Source: Acanthamoeba castellanii str. Neff (taxonomy: Eukaryota > Discosea > Longamoebia > Acanthamoebidae). Taken from it: a DNA stretch of 64,000 bases. Both the position numbers and the translations under genes were made by a program. The stretch's first letter is position 1. Each line of letters opens with the position of its first letter. The notes below the pieces were generated by a model. The model did no database searches. It was not told the DNA's origin and saw nothing but the letters and a program-made list of their open reading frames with translations. The stretch covers positions 93,153-157,152 of the forward strand of contig NW_004457477.1 of NCBI RefSeq assembly GCF_000313135.1, read 5' to 3'. Shown here piece after piece: positions 47,601 through 61,786 of this stretch.

Positions 47601-47681
47601 CGTAGAATGTTGGGTCGCGTCGGGCATGCTGTATGTTATACAAACCAACATCTTCTTCTTCTTCTTCTCTACGCTTCACTC

Positions 47682-49150
47682 TCAGGCAAAGGCAGAGTTG
47701 AGGAGGTAGGCCAGCCGCACGCCGGCTGCGGCAAGCTGGTCCAGGATGATGGGCGCGTTGTGGGCGTAGTACTCCTCCGTGATCTCCACCGCACGCGCTG
47801 CTGCGCAAAATGTTCACATCAGCGCCCCGCCCTCGTGCGTGCGTGTGCGTGTGCGTGTGCGTGTGCGTGTGCGTGTGCGTGTGCGTGTGCGGCATGAAGT
47901 ACCCTGCGGGTCCTGGAATCGATAGGCGTCGTGGCGGACGATCTGGAAGTTGGCCTCGGCCCACCCGGCGGGGTCCATGGCGCTCAGCCACTGCTTGACC
48001 TTGGCCGGGCTGTCGGCGATCTTCTCCTCCAGGTACTGCACCAGCAGCTTCTGGTTCGGCTCGAACCTGTTCTCCGCCCCAACAAAGAAGATGCGAAAAA
48101 AAATGCAGAAAACATGAGTTGCTACTTTCAAAGAGAAGAGGGAGAGTGAGGGTACCGCTCGAGCATGACAGAGTCCCACAGCGAATGCAGGTTCGTGGAC
48201 TTGCCGAAGAAGGTGACCTTCACGTTGTTACCGCCCTTGTCATCAGAGTAGCCACACTGTGCCGCGCGCACACACCGCACACACCGCAACACAAGATGTT
48301 GGTGCGGCTTTGATAAAAGTAGACAAAACTCTCAAGCGAGACACGACCGCACACGCGTACATGGAGCGGCTGGTGGATGTCGCCGAGGAAGTGGGTCAAG
48401 AACGAGAGCGGGCAGGGCATCTGGCCCTTGGTGAAGCCGCACATGGGTCCCTTGAGGCCCTCCTGGTTCACCCGCCCTGACAATATATTGAATAAATAGA
48501 TATATATTAATAAATGAATAAATAAAATTACAGATAATAGTGAAGGAGGTGTGGTACGGGTGTAGTTGGCGACGGCGGCGACGACGCACTGGGCCGGGTT
48601 GCCGCAGTAGGTCGGCAGGTAGTGGGTGGCGTCCCTCGGGAAGTTCACATAGTGGAGGCTGCTGCTCCACGCGCCTCCCTGCATTGCAGATAGATGCACG
48701 CGCGTGCGGGTGAGTTCATCTTGCGCCCCGGACTTGCAACACGACCGCACGCGCACGCACACGCGCACGCACACGCACATTGGAGCGGTAGGCATCGGGA
48801 TAGACGGCGGCGCTGGCCAGCGAGGAGCCATCGAGGTACCTGTCGACCACCTGTTTGACCCCGCCGGACCACAAGTCCACATACCTAAGTTTTTAACTCC
48901 GAGGCCCGTTCATACGAACATGTTGGGCTAAATGGCCCAACCCCCGAACAAAAGAAGGAGAAGAAGAACTCGAGTGTGGGTGGGTGTGGTGGAGTACGGC
49001 TTTGGCTTGCGGGGTGAGGCGGTCGTAGGCCAGCTGCGCGACGGTGCGATGTCCGAGACTGCCCCAGCCGTGGACGTGCGCCACGCACCCGACGAGCACA
49101 ACAAAGAAAAGAAGAAGTACAGTCCTTGAGGCCGACTTCGTGCGCGACAT
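47682..49150 (-). CDS. Secreted S1/P1-type nuclease
   Basis: ATG at 49150 gives a signal peptide (TVLLLFFVVLVGCVAHVHG); cleavage would expose WGSLGHRTVAQLAYDRL. The N-terminal Trp and this His are zinc ligands in S1/P1 nucleases. Following exons: VVDRYLDGSSLASAAVYPDA, SSLHYVNFPRDATHYLP, CPLSFLTHFLGDIHQPLHV (two further ligands in HxLGDxHQPLH), GYSDDKGGNNVKVTFFGKS, LHSLWDSVMLERY, WAEANFQIVRHDAYRF, YYAHNAPIILDQLAAAGVRL and a C-terminal NSAFA. All ligand motifs seem present. Expected: single-strand DNA/RNA nuclease and 3'-nucleotidase, secreted or phagosomal. About 330 residues, typical for the family. Confidence 0.9.
47839..47891. repeat. (GTGCGT)n intron repeat
   Basis: About eight hexamer units inside an intron of the S1/P1 nuclease gene. 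Confidence 0.85.
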
Positions 49151-49578
49151 CTTCCCTGGGTTGGGCGCGGGCGGAAGGCACTATGTGAAGGCTGCTGTTG
49201 CGGGCCGGGGGGCTGTGCGAACTCAACGAAGGGGAGGGAAGAGCGGGTCTGGCGCAACGGCACAAGCGTCGACTTCGTCTTGGACTCTTCTCCGCCACCT
49301 TCCTCGGCCTGGTTTTGCGTCGACTATTACACTTTTATGGGTGGTGTCGACGTGTTGTTCTCTCTTTTGGCCAACAGAGGGCGACTTGTCGCATCCAGGA
49401 CCTCTCCGCAACTCCTGCATGGGAAGGGGCTTCGCTGATGAAACCTCTGCCTACCATTCCTGTACCCAGGGTTTTCTACATGGAAATAAAATAAATGATA
49501 AATACACAACACACTGAGACAATGTCAGCCAGTCCAGTCCGAAACAACATTACATAATGGCTCGTCATTCATGTGCAC
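49151..49578. other. Intergenic spacer, no gene seen
   Basis: Upstream of the S1/P1 nuclease gene and downstream of the ligase gene. Open frames here lack domain similarity or coding bias that I can see. Confidence 0.45.
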
Positions 49579-49656
49579 GGTGGTGGTGGTGGTGGTGGTG
49601 GTGGTGGTGGTGGTGGTGGTGGTGGTGGTGGTGGTGGTGGTGGTGGTGGTGGTGGT
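49579..49656. repeat. (GGT)26 triplet array
   Basis: 78 nt of uninterrupted GGT, ending 9 bp from the ligase stop codon. On the ligase sense strand it is (ACC)26 in the presumed 3' UTR. Confidence 0.95.
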
Positions 49657-49665
49657 ACCCCAGAT

Positions 49666-53041
<3,376 letters not shown>

Positions 53042-53170
53042 GAGCAAATGGCCTTTACTTCTTCAATTCTGGGAAGTAGTTTTTTATAAAAATGAAGAAT
53101 ATATAAAAAGGAAAATTAAATATCATTCTCGTTATTTCACTTCAAGTTCACAAGCTAGCTTGTTCAGGAG

Positions 53171-54412
53171 ATGCAGAGGGCGGACACTACCGAGGTTGTG
53201 ACGAGTACGTTGCTCACGCGTGCAGTTCTTCCTCAAGTCTCATGAGCTCCTTCCCTCCCTCCTTCCCACAGTCAAGTCGCGCATGTACGGAGGCAGGCAA
53301 CCTCATGCGGCGTGGTTGGCACCCAAGACTGGGCCTCTCGGCATCGTACTCCGTCCTCCCTTTACGTAAAAATTCAATAAATAATTGTAATAAATAAATA
53401 AATCCATAAATTAATACTGTATGTGCTGCAGGCGCCTCGACCCATCTGCCAGGCGATTGAAGACAAGATCAAGCCTTGGCTCAACTACAAGATCGACTTC
53501 CTCGTCCACCTCCATCCCAATAGTGCGTTCCGCCACACCAGTCTTCTTCTCTTCTTGATGGTCCCCATTCCCCATTCCACACCACCTGGCCTCACCTTGC
53601 CTCACGCAGCACGCACGGCCGAAGTGGTGGTCGCGCCCAGCGTGTCGACAATGATCCTACGCGCGTCGTCCTACATCCCGCCCGACATCTCCGAGCGCAA
53701 CCTCATCGCTTGCGGGCTGCAGAAGGGTATCAATAGAGCTCTCAACTACGCTCCCAACTGGCCCTGAAGTCTTCGTCGCTGGCCTGTGACTGATCTGCGT
53801 GCGCGCAGGCGGGTATGAAGTGAAAACGCGACCACCCGAAAGCCGCAAGAAGAAGTGTACGCCCTGCGCATGACACGACACGACACGACACGACACGACA
53901 CGACACGACACGACACGACACGACACGACACGCGGCACTCATCGCTCGGAGTTAGTTTCGCACGAGGCGGACATCATGACGGCCGCGGTGTTCGCCATTG
54001 CCAAGCAGCAGCGCGTGTGGGGCCGATCGCAGGCGGCCGCATTCGTGGGCACTCTCAAGGAGGTGCTCGGCTCGTGCCACTCGCTGGGTGTCACAGTCGA
54101 CGGTGCGCACTCCTCCACCTTAAGGTGGGCGCTGATCAGCGAGTGCTGACGTCACTCCGGCGCCTTAAAGGCGTGCGCGCCATTAAGCTCCAGCAGGCCA
54201 TCACGGAGGGCAAGTTCGCCCTGCCGCCTGACGGCGGTGATGGTGACGACGTCATCGAGACCTTTCTGGAGGCGGCCACCAACGCGCCGCGGCCCCATCT
54301 GTGCAAGGAGACGACGATGACCGACGAAGAGAAGGCCGCCATGAAGCAGAAGGCCACCGCCAAGATGCAGAGCGTCCGCTGGCGCGACCCACAACCGCTC
54401 CCCGCCACCTGA
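53171..54412 (+). CDS. Divergent uL11/RPL12-like ribosomal protein
   Basis: Exon 1 (53171-53204) MQRADTTEVVT splices to IKSRMYGGRQPHAAWLAPKT then GPLGI, matching the APKIGPLG core of RPL12. Next AIEDKIKPWLNYKIDFLVHL and RTAEVVVAPSVSTMILRASS (compare the QIEVVPSASALIIKAL region), then RPPESRKKK (PPRDRKK), FSHEADIMTAAVFAIAKQQR and FVGTLKEVLGSCHSLGVTVD (GTIKEILGTAQSVGCNVD), then GVRAIKLQQAITEGKF. After this there is an extra acidic/Lys-rich tail of about 65 residues. Canonical cytosolic RPL12 is about 165 residues and highly conserved, so this longer, divergent copy is probably a paralogue. The YIPPDISERNLIACGLQK insert before the PPxxRKK motif is unusual. An intron contains (ACACG)12. Confidence 0.6.
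53872..53932. repeat. (ACACG)12 pentamer array in intron
   Basis: About 12 perfect ACACG units in an intron of the uL11-like gene; the complementary orientation of the GTCGT arrays seen elsewhere. Confidence 0.9.
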
Positions 54413-54612
54413 ACAACATTCACATCACGTTGTGACACCTCTTGGTTTGTTTACTTTGTCTCTCTAGTGCAAAAAAGGCCTCCACAAACAGCAGCTTGCT
54501 GAAGAAGGCAAAGCGGGTTTGGGGTTGGGTTGGGGTTGGTGGGATCAAAAAAAAAGAGAAGGACAACAATGAGCGTGGTGACGGTGTGCGATGAAGATGA
54601 AGGTGAGCAAGC
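54413..54612. other. Spacer downstream of uL11-like gene
   Basis: Between the stop at 54412 and the 5S terminator. Contains a GGGTTGGGGTTGG stretch (about 54520-54540) but no gene. Confidence 0.45.
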
Positions 54613-54618
54613 AAAAAA
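54613..54618 (-). terminator. Pol III T6 terminator of 5S rRNA copy 2
   Basis: Six T residues on the minus strand, 3 nt past the 5S 3' end. Confidence 0.85.
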
Positions 54619-54621
54619 GGA

Positions 54622-54739
54622 GGATACGGCACGGTGGATTCCCGGGTGGTCGCCCACCCCAGTACTAACACCGCCTGGCGCAGCTTAACTTCGCTGTTCG
54701 GATGGGAAGCGGTGCTTTCTGCGCAGTATGGCCGTATCC
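54622..54739 (-). rRNA. 5S ribosomal RNA, copy 2
   Basis: Identical over all 118 nt to the copy at 36949-37066, same strand, 17.7 kb away. The 3' flank (AGCAAGCAAAAAAGGAGG on the plus strand) is also shared and includes the T6 terminator; the 5' flank shares only TCCACCA next to the gene. This suggests a dispersed 5S gene family rather than a tandem array. Confidence 0.96.
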
Positions 54740-55082
54740 GTCCACCACACATGTACCCCAACAATTTCCACCCTGATTATAACTTAAGGCTTGGGCGGCT
54801 ACCCACCCCCCTCACTGAAAAGTACTACTATGCTGGTTTTTTGCTGTGAATTGGCACTTTGGCAGGGGAAACCATCATCAGGATGTCCACAGCAGGCACT
54901 GTGCATGTTGCTTTCTTTTTTTTTGGTACAACTGATAGTTTCTTGTCAAGTTTTCAGTTTGTCATCCCACAGGATATGCATTGACACAGCAAGCCACAGG
55001 GCAACTGAACCTGTGCAGGCAACTCACCACAGTGCCCACCTGTGAGAGACCTGTGGGGAACCACTCATTTGAAATGAGAGGT
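54740..55082. other. Lower-GC spacer without a gene
   Basis: Between 5S copy 2 and the RCC1-like gene. Lower GC, short open frames only, no recognised domain. Confidence 0.45.
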
Positions 55083-55881
55083 CTAAAATGACTGTGCCAA
55101 ACACAAAATATTGTTGTAGTTGATCATATCAAAATCTAAAGCCTCAATTAAGGCCGCTGTGGTACCTGCGCGACAGACCAACCCATCAACCACCCCAGTT
55201 AGTGCTGTGGTGACCCAGGTGGCCCAGAGGCACACCACTTGCGTGGCCACGCAACGTGTGTGCGGGCTGTACATACAAGTCGAGGCCGCACAAGAGGACC
55301 AGGCCATCGGTGGTCAGGAACAGGCAGTGGCACTCGCCAAGCGCCACGGCCGCGATTGGAGTGCCGCTCAGCGCCTCCACGAGCGTAGGCTTCGTGGGGT
55401 CGTTCGACGCCAGGTCGATGCAGGACCGGCACGAGCCCCACATGAAGACCTGGCCACACCTCGTTATCGCTGCGCTGTTGGTGTCGCCCGCAACCACCTC
55501 CACGATCTCCTCGCCTGGGCGTAGACAATGAACTGCGTTAAGAACACAGAGTCAGTGGTCGGCCGACCAGATAGGCTCTCATTCTTGTGAGGGAGTACAT
55601 CGGAGAGCTTCGACCAGTGTGGGCGTCCAGGCGCCGATCCGGGCCGGGGCCGCCCAACGGACTCCCTGGTGCGACGACGGCGATAATGATCAAAACAAAG
55701 GACACGTCGATGATGATGGGCAATGAATGGGGCACACCTCCTCCTGGCGGGGATGACCCAGGACGACGGATCCTTCGAAGTGGCTGTCGCCGCCGCCGCC
55801 AAGAAGCAGGAAGGGCAGGATGCGCAGGTGCTGTTCGGTGAGACACGACTCGTCCACGCGAGCAGGAGGCACCTCGTCCAT
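55083..55881 (-). CDS. Short RCC1-repeat protein, possibly truncated
   Basis: MDEVPPARVDESCLTEQHLR at 55881 opens the gene, followed by ILPFLLLGGGGDSHFEGSVV. Middle exons read GRPHWSKLSDVLPHKNESL, then EEIVEVVAGDTNSAAITRCG with QVFMWGS, a clear RCC1 repeat, and IAAVALGECHCLFLTTDG with LVLLCG, a second. Only about two of the usual seven blades are present. The C-terminal exon (…LIEALDFDMINYNNILCLAQ) is uncertain; the frame might stop at 55186 instead. It could be a truncated gene or a pseudogene beside the 5S locus. RCC1 proteins act as GEFs or propeller scaffolds; this fragment probably cannot fold a full propeller. Confidence 0.4.
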
Positions 55882-56235
55882 GGCCGCACAGCAAGCCAAA
55901 CTAGTTCAACCAACGTTCAGTGCAACAAAACAAAAACCAAGTCCTTGAGATTTGTTTTTGATTTGTTGAAGAGGAAATGATGTAAACCAATCAACGCCTC
56001 TGAGGTGCACAGTGGAGGAGGTGAATGGCTTTGTAGTTACAAAAGAGGAGGGTAGGAAGTAGCGCAGCTTGCGGGATTAGGGGGGGGGGTTTCGTTACAA
56101 GGGGTGGATTGAGATGATGGTCGTAGCACTTGACGCACTTGACTCGACGCTGTTCGCCGGCTGGAGGAATATTCTCTCTTCCTCAACCATCATCATTCAT
56201 CATCGTCGGGCGGGAACGGGCACGCATGTCCGTCG
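55882..56235. other. Spacer, no gene seen
   Basis: Upstream of the RCC1-like gene and downstream of the phosphatase. Contains a G9 run (about 56082-56090). No coding signal. Confidence 0.45.
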
Positions 56236-59200
56236 TCAGAACAGAACGCAGCTCTTCTGTCTCGGGATGGCGCCCAGCGAAGTCTTCCTTCCCACTCGAC
56301 CCTGCACCGGAGGAGCCATTTTCTTCAGAAAGAGCGAAAGCGACGACATAAGAAGAAAACGAAGAAAACGAAGAAAAAGAAAGAAGAACGAAGAAGAACG
56401 AAGAAACTCACGTACATCGACGTGCTTGGGAGAGGGCGAGCCCGATTCGCACTTGCGTGGCGTGTATTGGAGGGCGCGGCCCAGATTGCTGAGCACCGTC
56501 TGATAACAAAACTCGTACTGCGCGGAGCACGAAGGTGGTGAGCAAAAGACAACGACGCACGACGCACACGCGACACCCGGCAGGTTTGGGTACCTGCTCC
56601 GGCTGGGAGATCATGCAGGTCCTCTGGTTTCGCATGTGCTGCACCAGGTGCACAAAATCGATGGTCGGTGGCGCCTTCGACGTCCAGCGCGTAAGACTCT
56701 CAGTGTCCCCCTAATTGTCATGCGTCCGATTTAGCACAATTTAAACAAATAATAATAAATAAATGAATAGCAAATAATAATAATAATAATAATAATAAAG
56801 AGAAATAATGAATAACAAAGGGTACCTCTTTGATCTCTTGAAAGAGGAGGTTGAGGATGGTGTGAATGAGGATGAAGGCGCCTGTTCGTCCAATGCCCGC
56901 ACTGCCGTGTTGTGTTGTAATGCAAAACGAATAAAGGCGGCGGTGAGTCATTGGTATGGTGTAACGTCACGCGCACCACACACACGACACACACGACACA
57001 CACGACACACAAACAAGGAGGCACGGGCAACCAACCTGCAGTGGGCCACCAGGGTGGGCTCCTTGAGTGCGTTGGTTTTGCCGACCTCGCGCATTCGCTC
57101 GTTGATCAATTTTATGATTTCCTCCAGCGGTTCCGACGACTCGGGCACCCCGTGGTCGGGCCACGCAAGATAGTGGTACTGCGTGATCTCCCGCGTCTCG
57201 CTTGCCTGTGTGCGTGTGCGGAGGGAATCGATGTTTGTCAGCCGTGTGCGCACACGGTGCACCACACATCGCACGCACAGGCGAATTGCGTACTTTTTCG
57301 ACCACGAATCGCCTGACGAGGAACGAATGCTTCTTGTTGTCGATCTCCTCCACGTTGGTGACCGTGAAGCACCCGTAGGTCTGCTTGTCGTTGTCCTCGG
57401 GCCAGTACTGGTGGCACTTGGGCTGCGGAGACACACAAACACGCATAGGTCGGTCAGCCGCTCAGTAATTATTTGTGATAGGACCAGCTGTAGCTGTTTG
57501 GTTGGTGAAGAAGAGGGGGGGACGCACTCTGCCTCCCTCTTCGTTTCGCGTAAGCATGACGATGCCAAACGTCTCCGTTTCCCACAGCATACGGTAAAAG
57601 TCCTGCAATTGAATTATTATTATTAATAACAAAACTAATAATAATACTACTAATAATATTATTAATCCTATTAGTATTAGTAATACAATATTTATTATTA
57701 TTATTATTATAGCAAATATTTGTTAACACAGCGACAGGGGCGCAGGAGTGGGGCAGGAGCGGGGCAGGAGCGGGGCAAGAGTATGAGAGGGTACCTCGAC
57801 GGTAGAGGGAATGGGTGCCGAGGCGGCGATGTAGGTGATCTTGTCTTGGAAACCGGGCAACACGTCATCGAGCTGCATCGCGAGGGTCCAGACGGTCAGG
57901 TCGAAGAAAGAAAGCACAGAAGACGGGGCGGGGAGGAAGCAAGGCAAGGTACCTTGACGTAGCTGGCGTTGACATAGTCAGACTGGTCGTCGGCGACGGC
58001 CAGCTTGACCCGGTTCTGGTTGTCTGTAGTCGATAGGTGAGTCTTTGGGTACGGAGACGCACGCACGCGCTTGAGGACGAAGTGGTACACGTACAGGGCA
58101 GGATGTTGCCGTAGCGGTTCTTCTGAAAATTGAGCGGCGCCACCGCACACGAGAAGTCGTCCGTGCGCTTGGCGTACACGCGGGCGGCGTCTTCATCCAG
58201 CATCTGTTTGTCACATCACAAAGCGAAGAAGCCACAAAGGGGTCAGCCCACAACATGGGAGAGTCACACGTGCATAAAGAAAGAAGCGGAAAATGGGGAA
58301 AAACTGAAAAACAGGACTTTTTATCCGCGCGTTTTGGTTCGCTAGTTATTTTAGGTGACGGTCAAATGAAAAAGCAGCAAAGACAAAATAGAACGAATAA
58401 ATCCCAACACGCAGATAACAACGCAACACGGATCTTGGAACAGCACACATGTGACCGACATAAGGCAAACACCCCCCAGAAGCGAAGAAGGCGACGTTCG
58501 ACGTACCGCAAACTCGCGACGCGGGGCGCCACCGCCGATGTGTCGCTTCATGTTGTCATAGAACTCGGCCCAGTCGCGCCCAGCAATCACTATCGTTGTG
58601 TTGTGTGCGGTCGGCCGTGAGTAAAGCGGCACCAGCAAAGAAGACAAACGTACGTTTGTCGTTCTTGAACTGCCAGCCGTAGCGCGAGGAGCAGCTGCCG
58701 CTCTCCTCGTCGGTGTCCTCCTCCTCCGCCTCCTCCTCCTTATCGAAGGCCTCCTCCTCGTCTGCCGCCTCTCGGGCGTCCCAGCAGCGCAACTCGTCGT
58801 CTTGGCTCCGCGGCGTCGACGTACCGGCCATGTTGTTGCTGCTGCTGCCGCTGCCGCTGCTGGGGCTGGCACTCGTCGACGATGAGCCGTTCTTCTTGCA
58901 GCCGCCGCCGCCGCCGCCGCCGTTGGTGGTGTTCTTGTTGTGCAGTTGCTGCTGCTGCTGCTGCTTCTTCTTTTTGCTCTTGCCCTTGCCCTTCTTCGAA
59001 GGTAGAGCGGGCGAAGCCGTGGTCGACGTGGTGGTGGTGGTCGACGTGGCCACGACGACCGAACCCGAACCGACGCTGACCGGACCGACGCTGCGGCGAT
59101 CGAGGGGCGTCTCCTCCCTCACGAATTCCAGGATCTCATCGTCGGCATCGCTCCAGGCGCCTCCGTGGGCCGGCCCCAATCTTCTCGTTGAAGATGTCGG

Positions 59201-59551
59201 TGAGGGCGAGGATCGGCTCAGCCCGCGTTCTCGTCCTCGAGGTTGAGAATGAGCAGCTGGGTCGGCGGCGTGGTAGGCGGTCTCGATTTCTTCTGTCGAT
59301 ATGCAGGCCTCGAGCTTGGTCTCTACTGCTGCCGGCTTGATGAGGCTCTCCTTGCTCTTCTTGGCCTTCTTGTTGTTCTTCGAGGCCGCCTTCTTCTTTT
59401 TCTTCATCTTCTTCTTCACCAGCCGCGCATGCTCCTGCTGATGTTGCAGGATGTTGCTCATCGAGAGCGATGTCTTGAGTTGCGATTTCGGCTCCTCTTC
59501 TATCGCCGCATCGAACGATTTAATCTTCGATGCCTGCGCCGCCATCATCAT
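56236..59551 (-). CDS. Protein tyrosine phosphatase with C-terminal CaaX box
   Basis: ATG at 59551 (MMMAAQ region) leads a long low-complexity N-terminus: a polylysine stretch (VKKKMKKKKKAASKNNKKAK), a Gly-rich run, a poly-Gln run and an acidic segment. The classical PTP domain starts about 58200: FSCAVAPLNFQKNRYGNILP, DQSDYVNASYVKDKITYIAA, DFYRMLWETETFGIVMLTRN, KCHQYWPEDNDKQTYGCF and QYHYLAWPDHGVPES (WPD loop). The active site is split: VAHC joins to S-AGIGRTGAF, giving HCSAGIGRTG with catalytic Cys and Arg, followed by MRNQRTCMISQPEQYEF (Q loop). The last exon, joined in phase at GATGTACGTG/GTGCAG, encodes GRVGRKTSLGAIPRQKSCVL then Phe: a polybasic stretch plus CVLF, a CaaX box fit for geranylgeranylation. 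Inference: a membrane-tethered tyrosine phosphatase. Confidence 0.85.
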
Positions 59552-60200
59552 CGTCTCCTTCTCTTGTCGCTTTCAACCTTCGCTACTTCTTTGCCGCTTG
59601 GGTGATTCGCGAGCGTTTGCGCATGAACCGAGCGAGAGCAGGAGGAAACGAGCTGTTGGTGTTGTGCAGTCGTGGGGGAAGCTATGCTAGCGAATATCTC
59701 CTCTTCTTTAAATTAAATGAAGAATGCTGAGCTGCTCACTTCTTCTTTCTTCTTCTTCTTCTCTCTTCTCCTTCTAATTATCTAATTATTCGTCTCAATT
59801 AAAGATAAATCAATGACCCGCCGCGGATTCGTGAAGGCGAAGATTTCGGGGGTGGCAGAGGTGGTGCAGTAGATCCAAAGATCGATAGTAGAACTTTCTC
59901 GAGTGTGCGCTCGAGGTGGCGTCGGCTCTCTTGCGTTGTTCGAACGAGGCGCCTCCTGGCAGTACTTGTGCGTGGGGTCAAAACACTCGAAATTGCCAGC
60001 CCAAATAACCGCAGATGGCAGGCACGCGTGGAATGTACGAGCAGTAACGCGGCATTCCGACGCCACTGAAATTCAAATGTCCAACGGACAATCAGAGCCG
60101 AGATTCAAATTTATTGGGCGCGAGGCTGGTGCTGGGCTCACTTCCTTGAAGTCACCAGGCGCCGGGCGTGCAGGAAGTGGGAATGACGACGTTTGTGTGG
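59552..60200. other. Spacer between phosphatase and E2 genes
   Basis: Upstream region of the phosphatase. Long frames on both strands overlap here (minus 59782-60066, plus 59903-60214) but neither shows a domain or continuation, so neither is called. (TTC)n-rich near 59740-59770. Confidence 0.4.
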
Positions 60201-60211
60201 AGACGTGGCCT

Positions 60212-60315
60212 TGAGGATTGCGTGGATTGGGTGGTCGTCACACTCCCTCTTCAGCGTGCGCCAAAGAGGAAGTGGAATGAGGATTGCGTGGATTGGGTCG
60301 TCACACTCCCTCTTC
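60212..60315. repeat. Imperfect direct repeat, about 40 nt, 66 nt apart
   Basis: Copies at 60212-60252 and 60278-60315 share GAGGATTGCGTGGATTGGGT and, after a 3-nt difference, CGTCACACTCCCTCTTC. The second copy includes the stop codon of the UBE2J-like gene; the first lies in its 3' UTR. Probably a local duplication. Confidence 0.8.
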
Positions 60316-61786
60316 GGCCTCAGCTTCGGCCTCGGCTTCGGCCTCGGCTTGCTTGGCGGGATCCTGCTGCTGGGCCTTCTTCTTGGCCTTTCGCCTCTGG
60401 TTCTTGGTTGGCTTCTTGGGTCCTGTGTCGTGAGTGTGTCGTGCGGTGATGAGTAGGTGCGTGCGCGTGCGGTCATGGCTGACGGCACACTCAAGCGCGC
60501 GCGCGTGCGACAGGGGGCGGGCGGAGTGCGTCTTTGTCTCTGGTCTTGCATTCTCTCTCTTGTGTTTCATTGTATGTACAGATAGACGAGAACGGCGAAC
60601 GCAAAGAGCACAGCGCCAACGAACAGGTCAAGAAGCGGAAGCCCACCTTGTTGCTGCTGGACCGCGCCACCAGTTGGCTGGCCGCCCTCTCCCGTCGCTG
60701 TCGACGTCGACGTTGACGTAGCGGTGCTCACGGGCTCTGACGCCGCCGCTTGCTGTCTGGCCTCGTACTCTGTTAACCGTAACAGCCGCGGTTGTAAGTA
60801 CCGGCACGCGGCGAAGAAGAAGGAAGAAGAAGAAGCAGATGAAGAAGGGCGGTGATGACAATACCCTTGATGAGGTCGGGAAAAATCTTGCAGAACATGG
60901 GGTCCCGCTTGTTGGCCTCCATCGACTCTCGTGCGTATTGGCGCTTCTGCAGGTCCGTCGTTTCAATGCTTCCCGACGTGATCTTGTCCTCCAACTGCAC
61001 ACACAGGAGGAGGCGAAGGCACACACGCACGAACCGGATGAGCTCCTGGCAATGGCTAGCCACACACGACACACACGGCACACTCCGCAGAGAGGAAGCC
61101 AGAACGGACCATAAATGAGAGCAGGCCAGTAAGTATGCTGCCCACGCTCCACAGCGGATTCCATGTCTCGGGGTGGACTGGTAAAATGAGAGAAAGAGAG
61201 AGAGAGAGAGGTTGGTGAGCGAGCAGGCACGTAGCCAGCTCGGTGCAGCCCAGAGCGCAAGAAGAAGAAGAGCGGAATGACGCGAGAGGGGAGAGGGCGG
61301 TACAGTCCGACATGGACAAGCACAACCGCGTGTTGGGTTTGAATCGCCCGTTGGGCGTGAGCATCATGATGGAGGGCGGCTTCATGGGGTACTCCGGAGG
61401 GAACCTGAGCTTGCCGTGATAGACTCCGCCTGTGATAGATATGGAGGAAGGAGCTCAAGGCCATGCCGTTGCCCTTGGCTTCGTACAAAGGGGGGTAGAG
61501 GGGCCAGCTGGCCTAGCTTACCTCGGTACGGTGTGTCGTCGGGTCCAGTGATGACGTAGTGCCACTCCAAGATGTTGGCCGGGTTTGGGAAAGCTTTGAC
61601 GTGGGGCACGGGCTCCTTGAGCAACTGCTGCAACTCCTTTTGCAACCTCTGATGATAGATGCAGTGCCATCAAGTGATTGTGAAATTAATTGGACCGCTC
61701 AATTTCATTTTATGTCCAAAGGTGGCACGCCGTGGAAAAGTTAAGCGCGTGAATGAACGTACCACGACATACTGCTTCTTCGACAT
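60301..61786 (-). CDS. UBE2J: UBE2J/Ubc6-type tail-anchored ubiquitin-conjugating enzyme
   Basis: ATG at 61786 (MSKKQYVV). E2 core: [80 protein letters not shown] (catalytic Cys in RLCLSMSD; the TPNGRF stretch replaces the usual HPN, as in UBE2J), VHPETWNPLWSVGSILTGLL. Then RQYARESMEANKRDPMFCKI, a Thr/Ser/Gly-rich linker and a C-terminal transmembrane segment (LPLLDLFVGAVLFAFAVLVY), followed by a short basic-acidic tail (KNQRRKAKKKAQQQ, then AE repeats) ending EEGV. Known role: ER-membrane E2 of ERAD. The extra residues after the anchor differ from a classical tail anchor. It is divergent, 140 bp from the peptide:N-glycanase gene, also an ERAD protein. Confidence 0.9.

Larger units (their letters stand above)
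45788..47681. other. Gene-poor stretch with protein relics
   Basis: About 1.9 kb between the BRD8-like stop and the S1/P1 nuclease stop. The ends contain the two relics listed separately. The middle (about 46210-47230) is lower in GC with no supported gene; CCTGGGTTGTCC and its near complement (47066 and 47201) form a weak inverted pair. Confidence 0.4.

Noticed and set aside
59782..60066. Minus-strand 94-codon frame upstream of the phosphatase
   Set aside because: Starts after an acceptor-like TTTCAG and looks exon-like, but I found no upstream exon and no known domain; an opposite-strand frame of equal length overlaps it.
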